The translations under genes were made by a program, and so were the position numbers. Of a stretch of 64,000 nt of DNA, positions 1 through 13,046 are shown piece after piece; the first letter of the stretch is position 1; each line of letters opens with the position of its first letter. Source of the stretch: Sulfuriferula plumbiphila (GTDB lineage Bacteria > Pseudomonadota > Gammaproteobacteria > Burkholderiales > Sulfuriferulaceae). The notes under the pieces are model-generated. The model was given only the letters and a program-made list of their open reading frames with translations, was not told where the DNA came from and did no database searches. Where the stretch lies: positions 806,001 to 870,000 of the forward strand of contig NZ_AP021884.1 in assembly GCF_009938015.1 (NCBI RefSeq), in the 5' to 3' direction.

Positions 1-1114
1 ATAGTGGGTCATTCGAGAAATCGATGCCTGGCACGACATGCGAAGGGCAGTAAGCAACCTGTTCGGTTTCAGCAAAGAAGTTGTTCGGCCAGCGATCCAG
101 CACCATGCGGCCGATCACCTGCAAGGGCACCAGTTCCTCGGGAATCAGCTTGGTCGCGTCCAGATGATCGAACGGAAATTTATCCGCTTCCTCCTGCGTG
201 AAAAGCTGAACCGCGAATTCCCACTCGGGGAAATTACCCGCCGCGATGGCCTCGAACATATCGCGGCGGTGAAAGTCCTGATCAGCGCCGGAAATCTTGA
301 CGGTCTCATCCCAAATGGTGGACTGCAAGCCGAGCTTGGGGCGCCAGTGGAATTTGACGAAGGTTGATTCGCCGGCGTCGTTAATCAGCCGGAAACTATG
401 TACGCCAAAGCCTTCGATCATTCTAAGCGAACGCGGTATGGTGCGATCGGACATGATCCACATCACCATGTGCATGGATTCTGGCGTGAGCGAAATGAAA
501 TCCCAGAACGTGTCGTGCGCGGTTGCCGATTGCGGAAAGCCGCGGTCGGGTTCCATCTTTACGGCATGGATGAGGTCGGGGAATTTGATGGCGTCCTGGA
601 TGAAGAAAATCGGGATGTTGTTGCCGACCAGGTCCCAGTTGCCCTCCCTGGTGTAAAACTTCACGGCAAACCCGCGCACGTCGCGCGGGGTGTCGACCGA
701 ACCCGCGCCGCCTGCGACAGTCGATATGCGCGTAAACACGGGTGTCTTCTCACCTGCCTCGGTGAGTATCCTGGCGGTGGTGTATTGCTTTAATGAAGTG
801 GTCAGCTCGAAGTATCCATGCACGCCTGTGGCACGCGCATGAACGATACGCTCCGGAATGCGCTCGTGATCGAAATGGGTGATTTTTTCGCGCAGGATGA
901 AATCCTCCAGCAGCGCAGGGCCGCGCGGATTTGCTTTGAGCGAGTTTTGATTATCGGAAAGTGCGACGCCCTGGTTCGTGGTGAGCGCGGGGTGCTCGCC
1001 GCCCGCGATCTGGTGCAACTCACCGCCGGCCGCATGTTGTGAGTGCGCGTTCGGGGTTGCGCCCTTTTTCTGTGGATTTTTTCCTGAATTCCTCATGGTT
1101 TTGTCTTTGCTCAT
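1..1114 (-). CDS. katE: Catalase, clade 2 (HPII/KatE-like), 3' part missing
   Basis: Heme catalase that breaks down hydrogen peroxide. The first 371 codons are present; the gene runs off the left edge. After a variable N-terminus of about 40 residues the core starts with LTTNQGV. The catalytic His92 lies in [14 protein letters not shown] and the active-site Asn165 in [11 protein letters not shown]. Their spacing of 73 residues equals that of E. coli HPII (His128, Asn201). The stretch [20 protein letters not shown] is typical of large-subunit catalases. The ATG at 1114 has AAGGAG a few bases upstream. Because the C-terminal half is absent, the large-subunit C-terminal domain cannot be confirmed; the clade-2 assignment rests on the N-terminal half. 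Confidence 0.93.
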   Translation of the reverse strand, partial: MSKDKTMRNSGKNPQKKGATPNAHSQHAAGGELHQIAGGEHPALTTNQGVALSDNQNSLKANPRGPALLEDFILREKITHFDHERIPERIVHARATGVHGYFELTTSLKQYTTARILTEAGEKTPVFTRISTVAGGAGSVDTPRDVRGFAVKFYTREGNWDLVGNNIPIFFIQDAIKFPDLIHAVKMEPDRGFPQSATAHDTFWDFISLTPESMHMVMWIMSDRTIPRSLRMIEGFGVHSFRLINDAGESTFVKFHWRPKLGLQSTIWDETVKISGADQDFHRRDMFEAIAAGNFPEWEFAVQLFTQEEADKFPFDHLDATKLIPEELVPLQVIGRMVLDRWPNNFFAETEQVAYCPSHVVPGIDFSNDPL

Positions 1115-1395
1115 GATCGATCTCCTTGGTGATTAACTCGGTTTGCCGGCTAAGGGCATATGCAGATGCGTTGACGGCTATTGACACTCCATGATTTTTG
1201 GCAAGACACATCGGATGAAATGTTTGCATTTTTCCTGTTGATGGATGGTCATGCATGGGGCGCGTATCGCATCAATGCACATTAAGAGATGCAGCGAGGC
1301 AGGTCTGTGCGGTGACGTACACTAGGCGGTTTTGAAGCCGGTTTGTGGATGAGTCGGGCGTTAATCAGTCACAGGAAGGAATATTCCAGAATTTC
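1115..1395. other. Intergenic region upstream of katE
   Basis: This is the untranslated upstream region of the catalase gene, with its ribosome-binding site at the left end. I see no convincing gene on either strand and no promoter or OxyR-type site that I would defend by eye. The right end borders the metE terminator hairpin. Confidence 0.5.
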
Positions 1396-1439
1396 AAACG
1401 CCCGGCGCCGGACAGCCATTCGTCCGGCGCCGGGCGTTT
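1396..1439 (-). terminator. Hairpin downstream of metE
   Basis: A perfect inverted repeat with 17-bp arms (1396-1412 and 1423-1439, core CGCCCGGCGCCGGA) and a 10-nt loop lies 26 bp past the metE stop. On the minus strand it is followed by a weak T-containing stretch, so it can act as the metE terminator. The U-tract is poor, and the AAA/TTT ends make it usable in both directions. Confidence 0.7.
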
Positions 1440-1464
1440 GAGGGTCGCTGTTTCTGCGCATGTT

Positions 1465-3792
1465 TTACTGGGCTGCACGCATCTCCCGGGCAGCCTGCAC
1501 CATATTGGCCAGCGCGGCTTCGGTCTCCGGCCAGGCGCGGGTTTTCAGGCCGCAATCCGGGTTGACCCAGATATTTTCCGGCGGCACCACCTCGGCGGCT
1601 TTTTTCAGCAGACGCGTCATCTCTGCGCTGGACGGCACGCGCGGGCTGTGGATGTCGTATACACCGGGACCGATTTCATTGGGGTATTTGAAATCGCCAA
1701 AGCCGCGCAGCAGTTCCATGTCCGAGCGCGAGGTCTCTATGGTGATGACGTCGGCGTCGAGCGCGGCGATCGCGGGCAGGATGTCGTTGAACTCGGAATA
1801 GCACATGTGGGTGTGAATCTGCGTCTCGTCGCGTACGCCGGAGGCGGAAATGCGGAACGCGCGCCCGGCCCAGGCCAGATAGTCCTGCCAGTCGCCGCGG
1901 CGCAGCGGCAAGCCTTCGCGGATGGCCGGTTCGTCGATCTGGATAATGCCGATGCCGGCGGCTTCCAGGTCAGCCACTTCATCGCGGATCGCCAGCGCGA
2001 TTTGCAGGGCGGTGTCGCTGCGCGGCTGATCGTCGCGCACGAACGACCATTGCAGGATGGTGACCGGGCCGGTGAGCATGCCTTTCATCGGCAGGCTGGT
2101 CAGGCTCTGGGCGTAGACGGTCCAGTCCACGGTCATCGGCGTGGGACGCGACACGTCGCCGTAAATGACCGGTGGCTTCACGCAGCGTGAACCATAGCTT
2201 TGCACCCAGCCGTTGCGGGTGAAGGCAAAGCCGGCCAGCTGCTCGCCGAAATATTCCACCATGTCGTTGCGCTCGGCCTCGCCGTGTACCAGCACGTCCA
2301 GCCCGAGGCTGACCTGCTTGTCCACCGCCAGTTTGATTTCGCGCTGTATCGCCTCGGTGTAATCCGCTGCGGACAGCTCGCCGCGCTTGAAGGCGGCACG
2401 GGCGGCGCGGATTTCTTTGGTCTGCGGAAATGAACCGATGGTGGTGGTGGGGAAAGCGGGAAGGTTGAAGCGCGCACGCTGTTTGGCTTGGCGTGTCTTG
2501 AACGGTGTGGCGCGCCGGTCGGCATCCTGCGGCAACGCAGCCAGGCGTGCAGCCACCGCCGGGTTGTGTACGCGCGGGCTGGTACGACGTGTGGCGGCGG
2601 CAGCGCGCGATGCGCCAAATGCGTTGGCATACGCCAGGTCGGCGGCGCCGATGTCCTGGTCCAGCGCCAGTTTCAGCGCACCCAGTTCATTCAGCTTTTG
2701 TACCGCAAACGCCAGCCATGCGCGCAATTCTGGGTCGAGTTTGTCTTCCCCCGCCAGGTCCACCGGCACGTGTTGCAGCGAGCACGACGGGGCAATCCAC
2801 AGCCGGTCGCCCAGTTTCGCGTGCGCCGCTGCCACCCATGCCAGTGTTTGGTCGAGATCAGCACGCCAGATGTTGCGCCCGTCAATCGCGCCCAGCGACA
2901 GCACCTTGTAGTGCGGCAGGCGGTCGAGCACGGTGGTCAACTGTTGCGGCGCGCGCACGGCATCGATATGCAAGCCCGCCACCGGCAGCGTGCAGGCCAG
3001 CACGGCGTTGTCGTCCAGCGCGCCGAAATAGGTGGCCAGCAGGATTTTTATCCCGGCGGCGTTGAGACGGTTGTAGGCGGGTTCGAACGCGGCTTTCCAT
3101 GCTGGCGGCAAGTCCAGGCACAGGATGGGCTCGTCCATCTGCACCCATTCCACGCCCTGGTTCTTCAGGCGCACCAGGATTTCGCCGTAGACCGGCAGCA
3201 ATTGGTCCAGCAACGACAAGCGGTCGAAGCCGGCAGCCTTCTCCTTGCCCAGAAACAGGAAAGTCAGCGGGCCTAGCAGCGTGACTTTAAGCTTATGTCC
3301 GAGCGCCTGCGCTTCCCTCACTTCGTTGAACAGGCGTTCGGACGCCAGTCTGAAAACCGTGTCCGCAGTGAATTCCGGCACCAGATAGTGGTAATTGGTA
3401 TCGAACCACTTGGTCATTTCGAGTGCCCTGGGGCCCTGATCGCCGGTTTCGGCATGACCGCCGCAGCAGGGTTTCGCCGCGCTTGCCACGCCGCGTGCCT
3501 GCGTGAAATAACGCGCCAGCTCGGTTTCCTGCCCGGTAAAGCCGAAGCGTGCCGGTTCGCAACCCAATAGCTGAATGTGATTGAGCACCTGGTCGTAGTA
3601 GGCAAAGTCACCTACGCTGACAAAGTCGAGACCGGCGTCGGCTTGCAGCTGCCAGTGGCGCGCGCGCAGTTCGCGGCCAGTGGCTTCCAGCGTGTCGGCA
3701 TCGATCTCGCCGCGCCAGAATTTTTCCAGTGCGAATTTCAGTTCGCGGTTTTTGCCGATGCGGGGAAAGCCCAGGGTATGGATGGTGGTCAT
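1465..3792 (-). CDS. metE: Cobalamin-independent methionine synthase
   Basis: Transfers a methyl group from 5-methyltetrahydrofolate (polyglutamate) to homocysteine, the last step of methionine synthesis, in the cytoplasm. The protein has 775 residues (E. coli MetE 753) and begins [13 protein letters not shown]. The zinc ligands are all visible: His662 and Cys664 in [10 protein letters not shown], Glu686 in VITIETS and Cys747 in NPDCGLKTR. The N-terminal and C-terminal barrel halves are both full length. In-frame ATGs at 3825 and 3852 exist, but the family start at 3792 is preferred although its ribosome-binding site is weak. It is divergent from metR, its usual activator, across 99 bp. That gap is too short for a B12 riboswitch. 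Confidence 0.97.
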   Translation of the reverse strand: MTTIHTLGFPRIGKNRELKFALEKFWRGEIDADTLEATGRELRARHWQLQADAGLDFVSVGDFAYYDQVLNHIQLLGCEPARFGFTGQETELARYFTQARGVASAAKPCCGGHAETGDQGPRALEMTKWFDTNYHYLVPEFTADTVFRLASERLFNEVREAQALGHKLKVTLLGPLTFLFLGKEKAAGFDRLSLLDQLLPVYGEILVRLKNQGVEWVQMDEPILCLDLPPAWKAAFEPAYNRLNAAGIKILLATYFGALDDNAVLACTLPVAGLHIDAVRAPQQLTTVLDRLPHYKVLSLGAIDGRNIWRADLDQTLAWVAAAHAKLGDRLWIAPSCSLQHVPVDLAGEDKLDPELRAWLAFAVQKLNELGALKLALDQDIGAADLAYANAFGASRAAAATRRTSPRVHNPAVAARLAALPQDADRRATPFKTRQAKQRARFNLPAFPTTTIGSFPQTKEIRAARAAFKRGELSAADYTEAIQREIKLAVDKQVSLGLDVLVHGEAERNDMVEYFGEQLAGFAFTRNGWVQSYGSRCVKPPVIYGDVSRPTPMTVDWTVYAQSLTSLPMKGMLTGPVTILQWSFVRDDQPRSDTALQIALAIRDEVADLEAAGIGIIQIDEPAIREGLPLRRGDWQDYLAWAGRAFRISASGVRDETQIHTHMCYSEFNDILPAIAALDADVITIETSRSDMELLRGFGDFKYPNEIGPGVYDIHSPRVPSSAEMTRLLKKAAEVVPPENIWVNPDCGLKTRAWPETEAALANMVQAAREMRAAQ

Positions 3793-3891
3793 GGTGGCTG
3801 GTCCAGATTTGAAAGTGTCATGCATGATGCGACGTCTTGCTTTATGATACAAACGAGTAATTTTACTGTTTTATATGAATTAAACTAATAC

Positions 3892-4824
3892 ATGCTCACA
3901 CTCAAGCATCTGCGCGTGATCGAGGCGCTGAATGAAACCGGCAGCCTGACCCGCGCTGCCACCCGTCTGCACCTGACCCAGTCGGCGCTGTCGCATCAAT
4001 TGGTGGCGCTGGAAGCGCACTACGGCGTAGTGCTGTTCGAGCGCAGCCGACCGTTGCGTGTCACCCCGGCCGGGGTGCGCCTGCTGCAACTGGCGCAAGA
4101 GGTGTTGCCCAAAATGGAGGCTGCCCGGCGCGACCTGGCGCGGCTGGCCGAGGACAACCAGCCGGGGCGGCTGCGCATCGCGGTAGAGTGCCACACCTGT
4201 TACGACTGGCTGATGCCGGGCATGGACGCCTACCGCGCGCACTGGCCGGAGGTGGAGATGGATCTGGTGGGCGGGTTTCATACCGATCCCCTGGCATTGC
4301 TGGCGGAAGACAAAGCCGATCTGGTGATCGTATCGGAAACGGCGCGTCACAAAGGCGTGGCGTTCAGCCCGTTATTCCGCTACGAAATGCTGGCACTGAT
4401 GGCGACCGGCCACGCGCTGGCGGCCAGGGCTTATTTAAGCGCGCAAGATTTTGCGCAAGATACATTGATTACTTACCCGGCACCGGACCGCCTGCTCGAC
4501 GTGGTGCGACGCGTCTTGAAACCGGCCGGGGTCAATCCGGAGCGGCGCCTGGCCGAGCTCACCATCGCAATTGTGCAGCTCGTCGCCAGCCGCAAGGGGC
4601 TGGCCGCGCTTCCCGCCTGGGCGGTGCAGCCTTTTCTCGAGCGCGGCTACGTGGTGGCGCGGCCGATCGGCAAGAAGGGCTTGTGGAGCGGACTCTACAC
4701 TGCCGCGCGGGCGAGCGACGCGCCGCGGGCGTTTCATCGGGATTTTGTCGATACCCTGCGCGAGCAGGCGTTCATGACGCTGCCGGGGATAGAGCCGCTG
4801 GCAGGATCGCCTCACCCACGCTGA
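3892..4824 (+). CDS. metR: LysR-type activator MetR
   Basis: LysR-family transcription regulator of methionine genes that usually responds to homocysteine. 310 residues. The N-terminal winged helix-turn-helix (about residues 1-60: [19 protein letters not shown]) is followed by a periplasmic-binding-like effector domain. [17 protein letters not shown] resembles the MetR signature around residue 90. Divergent placement beside metE supports the assignment over a generic LysR. I could not find a clean TGAA-N5-TTCA MetR site in the 99-bp intergenic region. The last 53 bp overlap the 3' end of leuA on the other strand. Confidence 0.93.
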   Translation: MLTLKHLRVIEALNETGSLTRAATRLHLTQSALSHQLVALEAHYGVVLFERSRPLRVTPAGVRLLQLAQEVLPKMEAARRDLARLAEDNQPGRLRIAVECHTCYDWLMPGMDAYRAHWPEVEMDLVGGFHTDPLALLAEDKADLVIVSETARHKGVAFSPLFRYEMLALMATGHALAARAYLSAQDFAQDTLITYPAPDRLLDVVRRVLKPAGVNPERRLAELTIAIVQLVASRKGLAALPAWAVQPFLERGYVVARPIGKKGLWSGLYTAARASDAPRAFHRDFVDTLREQAFMTLPGIEPLAGSPHPR

Positions 4825-6466
4825 CGCGATTCAACGCCGACAACACCGCCTTGAGCGAGGCGCTCACGGTGTCGTGATCGAACGCGGCACCGGCCACGCG
4901 CTGGCCATTGAGATTGAGCTGGATGTAGGCCACGGCTTCGGCACCGGTGCCGCTGCCGATGGCGTGTTCGCTGTAATCCACCACGTTGATGTGCTGGCCG
5001 CTGTGGCGCATCCAGCCCTGTACGAAGGCGGAAATGGCGCCTTCGCCGTGGCCCTGTATCAGCTGGGTCTGGCCATCCACCATGATCTGCGCAGCAAGGG
5101 TGTCGTGGCCGCCGTTGCGATCCAGGCGGTAGCCCTTGAGGCTGACGCGGGTGTGGTCGTTGACGAAGGTTTGCATGAACAGGGCGTGGATGCGTGCGCT
5201 GTCCACTTCGCCGCCGTCGGCTTCGCTGGCGCGCTGCACCGCTTGCGCCAGTTCCACCTGCATCCAGCGCGGCAGGCTGAGGCCGTAATCGCGCTCCATT
5301 ACAAACGCCACGCCGCCCTTGCCGGACTGGCTGTTGACGCGGATCACCGCCTGATAATCGCGCCCCAGGTCTTGCGGGTCGATGGGCAGGTAGGCAACTT
5401 GCCAGGGCTCCTCGGCTTGCTGTCGCTGCAGGCATTTGCGGATGGCGTCCTGATGGCTGCCGGAGAACGCGGTGTACACCAGCTCGCCCACCCACGGGTG
5501 GCGCGGGTGCACGGGCAGCGCGGTGCATTCGGTGGCGACCTGGATGATCTCGTCGGGGTTGGACAGGTCAAGCTGCGGGGCTATGCCCTGGCTGTACAGG
5601 TTCATCGCCATGGTGACGATGTCCATGTTGCCGGTGCGCTCGCCGTTGCCGAGCAGGGTGCCCTCGACGCGATCGGCACCGGCCAGCACGCCCAGTTCGG
5701 CGGCCGCCACCGCACAGCCGCGATCGTTGTGGGTATGCAGCGAGATGATGATGCTGTCGCGCCGGCTGATATGGGTGGCGAAATATTCCACCTGGTCGGC
5801 GAATATATTCGGCGTACTGCTCTCCACGGTAGACGGCAGGTTGATGATGCACGGCTGCCCGGGCGTGGGTTGCCATACGTCCAGCACCGCCTCGCAGATT
5901 TCCACCGCGTAATCCATTTCGGTGTTGGAGAAGCTCTCCGGCGAATACTGGAACGTCCACGCGGTGGCCGGGTATTTCTGCGCCTCGCGCTGGACCCATG
6001 CGGCACCCTGACGCGCAATCGCGGTGACACCGTCGCGATCCAGCCCGAATACGCGTTCGCGTTGCACCGGTGAGGTGGAGTTATAAACGTGCACAATCGC
6101 GCGCCTTGCGCCCCTGAGTGCTTCGAAGGTGCGCACGATCAGGGCTTCACGCGCCTGCACCAGTACCTGAATGGTGACGTCATCCGGAATCGCGTGCGCC
6201 TCGATCAGCCAGCGCACGAAGTCAAAGTCGGGCTGGCTGGCAGCCGGAAAACCGACTTCGATTTCCTTGAACCCGAGCTTGACCAGGAGCGTCCACAGGC
6301 GCTGCTTTTGCGCCACGTTCATCGGCTCCAGCAGCGCCTGGTTGCCATCGCGCAAGTCCACGCTACACCAGCGCGGCGCGCGGGTGAGGGTACGATTCGG
6401 CCACTGGCGGTTACGCATCTGCGGTGCCGGGGTGGGGTGGTATTTACGGTGGTCAAAGGCTTGCAT
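4772..6466 (-). CDS. leuA: 2-isopropylmalate synthase
   Basis: Condenses acetyl-CoA with 2-ketoisovalerate, the committed step of leucine synthesis. 564 residues, beginning [11 protein letters not shown], the long LeuA type of about 560 residues. The DRE-TIM barrel shows [16 protein letters not shown] near residue 40 (metal-binding Asp) and the metal-binding [18 protein letters not shown]. The C-terminal regulatory domain, which binds leucine for feedback inhibition, is present with [20 protein letters not shown]. The start at 6466 has AGGAG 7 nt upstream; two further upstream ATGs (6484, 6496) are not needed. It is divergent from an Lrp/AsnC regulator and overlaps metR tail to tail by 53 bp. 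Confidence 0.96.
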   Translation of the reverse strand: MQAFDHRKYHPTPAPQMRNRQWPNRTLTRAPRWCSVDLRDGNQALLEPMNVAQKQRLWTLLVKLGFKEIEVGFPAASQPDFDFVRWLIEAHAIPDDVTIQVLVQAREALIVRTFEALRGARRAIVHVYNSTSPVQRERVFGLDRDGVTAIARQGAAWVQREAQKYPATAWTFQYSPESFSNTEMDYAVEICEAVLDVWQPTPGQPCIINLPSTVESSTPNIFADQVEYFATHISRRDSIIISLHTHNDRGCAVAAAELGVLAGADRVEGTLLGNGERTGNMDIVTMAMNLYSQGIAPQLDLSNPDEIIQVATECTALPVHPRHPWVGELVYTAFSGSHQDAIRKCLQRQQAEEPWQVAYLPIDPQDLGRDYQAVIRVNSQSGKGGVAFVMERDYGLSLPRWMQVELAQAVQRASEADGGEVDSARIHALFMQTFVNDHTRVSLKGYRLDRNGGHDTLAAQIMVDGQTQLIQGHGEGAISAFVQGWMRHSGQHINVVDYSEHAIGSGTGAEAVAYIQLNLNGQRVAGAAFDHDTVSASLKAVLSALNRVSVGEAILPAALSPAAS

Positions 6467-6611
6467 GGTTTCTCTCCTAGTCATGTTGCGCGTCATCCTG
6501 GCTGCGCTTGTGGCGCTGCGTGCTGCCTTCGTCCGCGGTAGACGGGCAGGAGAAATATTAAGGCAAAGCAGATGGCATGTGCTTGCGTTATATGTCTATG
6601 ATTGGATTTTT

Positions 6612-6630
6612 ATGGCAATATAATTGCCAT
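6612..6630. promoter_or_regulatory. Dyad in leuA/lrp intergenic region
   Basis: ATGGCAAT (6612-6619) and ATTGCCAT (6623-6630) form a perfect 8-bp dyad with a 3-bp spacer in an AT-rich stretch. It lies 55 bp before the Lrp-like gene and 146 bp before leuA. The position suggests an operator, possibly for the Lrp-like regulator itself. This is inference from position and symmetry only. Confidence 0.4.
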
Positions 6631-6684
6631 TTTATTAAATATACTTAAAACATATTGTTTGTTTAACTACCAAAGGGCCATGCA

Positions 6685-7155
6685 ATGGAACTCGACCGCT
6701 ATGATCGCAGCCTGCTGGCGGTATTGCAGCAGGAAGGCCGCATCAGCAATCAGGATCTGGCCGACCGTATCGGTCTGTCAGCCTCGCCCTGCCTGCGTCG
6801 GGTGCGTGCGCTGGAGGAGTCCGGGCTGATTACCGGCTACCATGCCCTGCTCGACGCCAAAAAACTCGGGCTGAGCTTGATGGCGTTGATCCATATCTCG
6901 ATGGATCGCCACACACCGGAGCGCTTTGCCAATTTCGAGGCGCAGGTGGGCGCGCTGCCTGAAGTGCTCGAATGCCTGCTCATCACCGGCCAGGACGCCG
7001 ACTATCAGCTCAAGGTCATTGTGCGCGACATGGACGCCTATCAGGTGCTGCTGCTCGACCGGATCACCCGCATCGAGGGCGTGACCGGCGTGCATTCCAG
7101 CTTTGTGCTGCGCCGGATAGTGGATAAAACGGCGCTGGCGCTCGGTATGGACTGA
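6685..7155 (+). CDS. Lrp/AsnC-family transcriptional regulator
   Basis: 156 residues. The N-terminal helix-turn-helix (about residues 5-60, LDRYDRSLLAVLQQEGRISNQDLADRIGLSASPCLRRVRALE) is typical of the Lrp family. The C-terminal RAM/AsnC ligand-binding domain (about 70-150) contains the family pattern ITGQDADYQLKVIVRD. Proteins of this type bind amino acids and form octamers that wrap DNA. Its divergent position next to leuA suggests control of leucine synthesis, itself, or both. It could be Lrp itself or a paralogue, so no symbol is given. The start has AAAGGG upstream. Confidence 0.92.
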   Translation: MELDRYDRSLLAVLQQEGRISNQDLADRIGLSASPCLRRVRALEESGLITGYHALLDAKKLGLSLMALIHISMDRHTPERFANFEAQVGALPEVLECLLITGQDADYQLKVIVRDMDAYQVLLLDRITRIEGVTGVHSSFVLRRIVDKTALALGMD

Positions 7156-7204
7156 TTCGGCCCAATGCGCGCTTGAACCTGACCCGATGCGTCGCCATGT
7201 TTGA

Positions 7205-7297
7205 AACGGAAGGCAAAAGGCAAAAATCAAGCTCAGGGAAGCGCCGCGGATCTTGCTTTTTGCCTTAATGTTTTCCCTGTGGTTAACTGCTTTTTCC
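7205..7297. repeat. Dispersed palindromic repeat, copy A
   Basis: AAGGCAAAAATCAAG (7217-7231) pairs with CTTGCTTTTTGCCTT (7252-7266), 15-bp arms with one mismatch. It is followed by GTGGTTAACTGCTTTTTCC. The same words recur near 11.7, 33.1, 55.6 and 58.6 kb. Confidence 0.75.
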
Positions 7298-7337
7298 AGA
7301 TTGATTCGACGCGAGCGCTTGAATGGAGGCTTTTGAC

Positions 7338-7673
7338 ATGACTGAAACAGTTGCAAGTACCCAGGAAACTCTCGACAGCATCCATCACCTCGCCATTGCA
7401 GTGCAGGATGTAGCCGCCTCAGTACGCTGGTATCAGGACAATTTCGCTTGCCGGGTGGCGTATCAGGATGCGACCTGGGCGCTGCTGAAATTCGCCAATA
7501 CCAGCATGGCGCTGGTAATCCCTGCACAACACCCGCCGCACATCGGCATTCAGGTGGACGACGCAGCGCGCTTTGGCACGCTGACCACGCACCGTGACGG
7601 CACGCGCTCGGTGTATGTGAATGACCCGGATGGCAATGCGCTGGAGATGATGGCCCGGGACAATCCGGTTTAG
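7338..7673 (+). CDS. Glyoxalase/VOC-fold protein
   Basis: 111-residue single-domain protein of the vicinal oxygen chelate superfamily. It starts with the typical HHLAIAVQDVAASVRWYQDNF and ends with VYVNDPDGNALEMM, which carries the usual C-terminal metal-ligand Glu position. The ATG at 7338 follows GGAGG by 8 nt and is preferred over 7323. Members include glyoxalase I, dioxygenases and antibiotic-binding proteins. Nothing here fixes the substrate, so no specific activity is assigned. It overlaps the purU stop by 4 bp on the opposite strand. Confidence 0.85.
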   Translation: MTETVASTQETLDSIHHLAIAVQDVAASVRWYQDNFACRVAYQDATWALLKFANTSMALVIPAQHPPHIGIQVDDAARFGTLTTHRDGTRSVYVNDPDGNALEMMARDNPV

Positions 7674-8530
7674 TCGAATACCACCGTCTTGTTGGCATAC
7701 AGCAGCACGCGGTTTTCGATATGCCAGCGCACCGCGCGCGAGAGCACGATTTTCTCGAGGTCGGCGCCACGCCGGATCAGGTCATCCAGCGAATCGCGGT
7801 GCGAGATGCGTGCCACGTCCTGCTCGATGATGGGGCCGTCGTCAAGCACCTCGGTGACGTAATGACTGGTGGCGCCGATCAGTTTCACACCGCGTTCGAA
7901 CGCCCGGTGGTAGGGACGCGCGCCGTGAAACGCGGGCAGGAACGAGTGGTGAATGTTGACGATGCGATTGGGATAGTGGCGGATAAAATCTGCCGACAGC
8001 ACTTGCATGTAACGCGCCAGCACAATGAAATCGACATGATGGTGACGCAACAGGGCAAGCTGGGTTTTTTCCGCATCCGCCTTGTCCTCCCTGTTCACTG
8101 CAATGTGCTGGAACGGCACCTGGTAGGCCTCGGCCAGCCATTGCGTGTCGGTGTGGTTGCTCAGGATCAGCGGGATGTCGCAGTTGAGTTCGCCGGTCTG
8201 GTAACGGTAGAGCAAGTCGGCCAGGCAGTGATCGTAACGCGACACGAAAATCGCCAGCTTGGGGCGGTAAGCCGAACGCGCCAGCCGCCATTGCATCTGG
8301 AAACGCGTGGCGGTCACGGCAAATTCCTGCTCAAAATCATTCAGGTCCAGGTCGAATCCGGCCAGATCCCATTCCACGCGCATCAGGAACAGCTTCAGTT
8401 CAGCGTCCTGATGCTGGTCGGCGTGCAGGATATTGGCGTTGTGCTGGTACAGAAAATCAGCAATGGCGGCGACCAGTCCTTTCTGGTCGGGGCAACTGAT
8501 GAGCAGGATGGCGGTGTTTTTAGTAGTCAT
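7670..8530 (-). CDS. purU: Formyltetrahydrofolate deformylase
   Basis: Hydrolyses 10-formyl-THF to formate and THF, balancing one-carbon pools and feeding formate to purine synthesis. 286 residues, close to the family length of about 280-290. An N-terminal ACT domain (AILLISCPDQKGLVAAIADFLYQHNANI) is followed by a formyltransferase-like domain with the catalytic signature NIHHSFLPAFHGARPYHRAFERGVKLIGAT. The start at 8530 (MTTKNTA) has AAGGGA upstream. An extension to 8719 would run through the nrdA promoter region and is rejected. Divergent from nrdA. Confidence 0.95.
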   Translation of the reverse strand: MTTKNTAILLISCPDQKGLVAAIADFLYQHNANILHADQHQDAELKLFLMRVEWDLAGFDLDLNDFEQEFAVTATRFQMQWRLARSAYRPKLAIFVSRYDHCLADLLYRYQTGELNCDIPLILSNHTDTQWLAEAYQVPFQHIAVNREDKADAEKTQLALLRHHHVDFIVLARYMQVLSADFIRHYPNRIVNIHHSFLPAFHGARPYHRAFERGVKLIGATSHYVTEVLDDGPIIEQDVARISHRDSLDDLIRRGADLEKIVLSRAVRWHIENRVLLYANKTVVFD

Positions 8531-8684
8531 GGCGGGTCCCTTTTGCGCATCATAGCCAGACTCGTCAACTAACCGCAATCGGCTAAAAAATTTAGTGGTG
8601 TCCGAGCTGCTTGATTCCAAAGCAATTCCCTCAAATCCACCAGAAACAGCGCAAATTTGTCCTTGCGGTATGCCGGCAGGATTA

Positions 8685-8729
8685 CTACAATTTGTTGGGT
8701 GGTTGCCAGCGAGACACAATATGTTGTGT
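8685..8729 (+). promoter_or_regulatory. Two NrdR-like boxes upstream of nrdA
   Basis: ACACAATATGTTGTGT (8714-8729) is a near-perfect match to the known NrdR box consensus (acaCwAtATaTwgtgt). A weaker match, CTACAATTTGTTGGGT, lies at 8685-8700. The centres are 29 bp apart, close to three helical turns, which is the usual paired arrangement. They lie 65-110 bp before the nrdA start. nrdR itself is not in the window. Confidence 0.85.
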
Positions 8730-8794
8730 GTAACTCATTGCAGAAGCTGTGCATAACCTGTTCGTAACCAAAACCAATCCCAGGGAGACGCCCA

Positions 8795-11671
<2,877 letters not shown>

Positions 11672-11685
11672 CAGCCATGCATAAA

Positions 11686-11791
11686 CCTGGAAAAGCAGTT
11701 AACCACGGAGAGCACGGGGAGAGCATGGGATGCATTTGAATTCCAGATTCTTTGGTTTCCTCCGTATTCTCCGTGGTGAAACCGCTTTTTA
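11686..11791. repeat. Dispersed palindromic repeat, copy B (nrdA-nrdB gap)
   Basis: ACCACGGAGA (11702-11711) pairs with TCTCCGTGGT (11768-11777). It is flanked by GGAAAAGCAGTTAACC on the left and ACCGCTTTTT on the right. It sits inside the nrdA-nrdB transcription unit and would form a hairpin in the mRNA. The rest of the gap, to the nrdB ribosome-binding site, holds nothing else that I recognise. Confidence 0.8.
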
Positions 11792-11899
11792 GGGAAAACT
11801 TTAGTGGGCTGAGCAAGACGATACCCACCAGCAATACCGCAGCGACACAGGGAACCCCTGGCGCTGCCCCGGTCAAATAAATGAAGGAGAACCATCACC

Positions 11900-13006
11900 A
11901 TGCTGAGCTTTGAAGACACTTTCTCCAGCCCTGCACCACAAGCTGCCATGCCCGGCATGAAGCCGCTTGCCGCGGTTGCCGCTGCCACCGCGCGCGTGCG
12001 CGCCGAGGACAAGCGCATCATCAACGGCACTGCCGACGTCAACCAGCTGGTGCCGTTCAAATACAAATGGGCGTGGGACAAATACCTGTCTGGCTGCGCC
12101 AACCACTGGATGCCGCAGGAAATCAACATGAGCCGCGACATCGCGCAGTGGAAAGATCCCGACGCGCTGACCGAAGACGAGCGCCGTATCGTCAAGCGCA
12201 ACCTGGGCTTCTTCGTCACTGCCGACAGCCTCGCCGCGAATAACATCGTGCTCGGTACCTATCGCCACATCACCGCGCCCGAGTGCCGCCAGTATCTGCT
12301 GCGCCAGGCCTTTGAAGAGGCCATCCACACCCACGCCTACCAGTACATCGTGGAGTCGCTGGGTCTGGACGAGGGTGAAATCTTCAATGCCTACCACGAG
12401 GTGCAAAGCATCCGCGACAAGGACGAATTCCTCATCCCGTTCATCGAGACCCTGACCAACTCTGAGTTTAAAACCGGTACCCCGGAGAACGACCGGAATC
12501 TGCTCAAGTCCTTGATAGTTTTTGCCTGCATCATGGAAGGCCTGTTCTTCTACGTCGGCTTTGCCCAGATCCTCGCGCTGGGACGGCAGAACAAGATGAC
12601 CGGCGCCGCCGAACAGTACCAGTACATCCTGCGTGACGAGTCCATGCACTGCAATTTCGGCATTGACGTGATCAACACTATCAAGCTGGAAAATCCGCAC
12701 CTGTGGACGCCCGAATTCCGCGAGGAAATCCGCGTCCTGATGCAAAAAGGCGTGGAACTCGAATACCGCTACGCCGAAGACACCATGCCGCGCGGCGTGC
12801 TGGGTTTGAACGCGAGCATGTTCAAGGAATACCTGCGCTTCATCGCCAACCGCCGCTGCCAGCAGATCGGCCTGGACGAACTCTATCCCAACTCCAGCAA
12901 CCCGTTCCCGTGGATGAGCGAGATGATCGACCTGAAGAAAGAGAAGAATTTCTTCGAGACCCGGGTGACCGAGTATCAGACCGGCGGGGCGTTGAGCTGG
13001 GATTGA
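11900..13006 (+). CDS. nrdB: Ribonucleoside-diphosphate reductase beta subunit, class Ia
   Basis: Ferritin-like subunit carrying the diiron-tyrosyl radical cofactor. 368 residues. All cofactor residues are present with E. coli spacing: Asp109 (TADSLAAN), Glu140 and His143 and the radical Tyr147 ([10 protein letters not shown]), Glu213 (IMEGLFFYV), Glu247 and His250 (RDESMH). The tyrosine is retained, so this is a Tyr-radical type and not the Phe-containing class Ic form. The C-terminus is where NrdA would dock. AAGGAG precedes the ATG. A clear terminator follows. Confidence 0.97.
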   Translation: MLSFEDTFSSPAPQAAMPGMKPLAAVAAATARVRAEDKRIINGTADVNQLVPFKYKWAWDKYLSGCANHWMPQEINMSRDIAQWKDPDALTEDERRIVKRNLGFFVTADSLAANNIVLGTYRHITAPECRQYLLRQAFEEAIHTHAYQYIVESLGLDEGEIFNAYHEVQSIRDKDEFLIPFIETLTNSEFKTGTPENDRNLLKSLIVFACIMEGLFFYVGFAQILALGRQNKMTGAAEQYQYILRDESMHCNFGIDVINTIKLENPHLWTPEFREEIRVLMQKGVELEYRYAEDTMPRGVLGLNASMFKEYLRFIANRRCQQIGLDELYPNSSNPFPWMSEMIDLKKEKNFFETRVTEYQTGGALSWD

Positions 13007-13017
13007 TGGGAGACAGG

Positions 13018-13046
13018 AAAAAGGCGCAGTTCCCTGCGCCTTTTTT
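13018..13046 (+). terminator. Rho-independent terminator of nrdAB
   Basis: AAAAAGGCGCA (13018-13028), a 6-nt spacer, then TGCGCC and a run of Ts (13035-13046). It lies 12 bp after the nrdB stop. Confidence 0.92.

Noticed and set aside
1020-1256. 78-codon minus-strand frame over the katE start
   Set aside because: Overlaps the catalase start in another frame; the catalase reading is unambiguous.
3793-3891. B12 riboswitch or clear MetR box between metE and metR
   Set aside because: The 99-bp gap is too short for a cobalamin riboswitch, and no TGAA-N5-TTCA site is present; only half sites are seen.
4874-6073. 399-codon plus-strand frame opposite leuA
   Set aside because: Antisense shadow; leuA motifs are intact on the minus strand.
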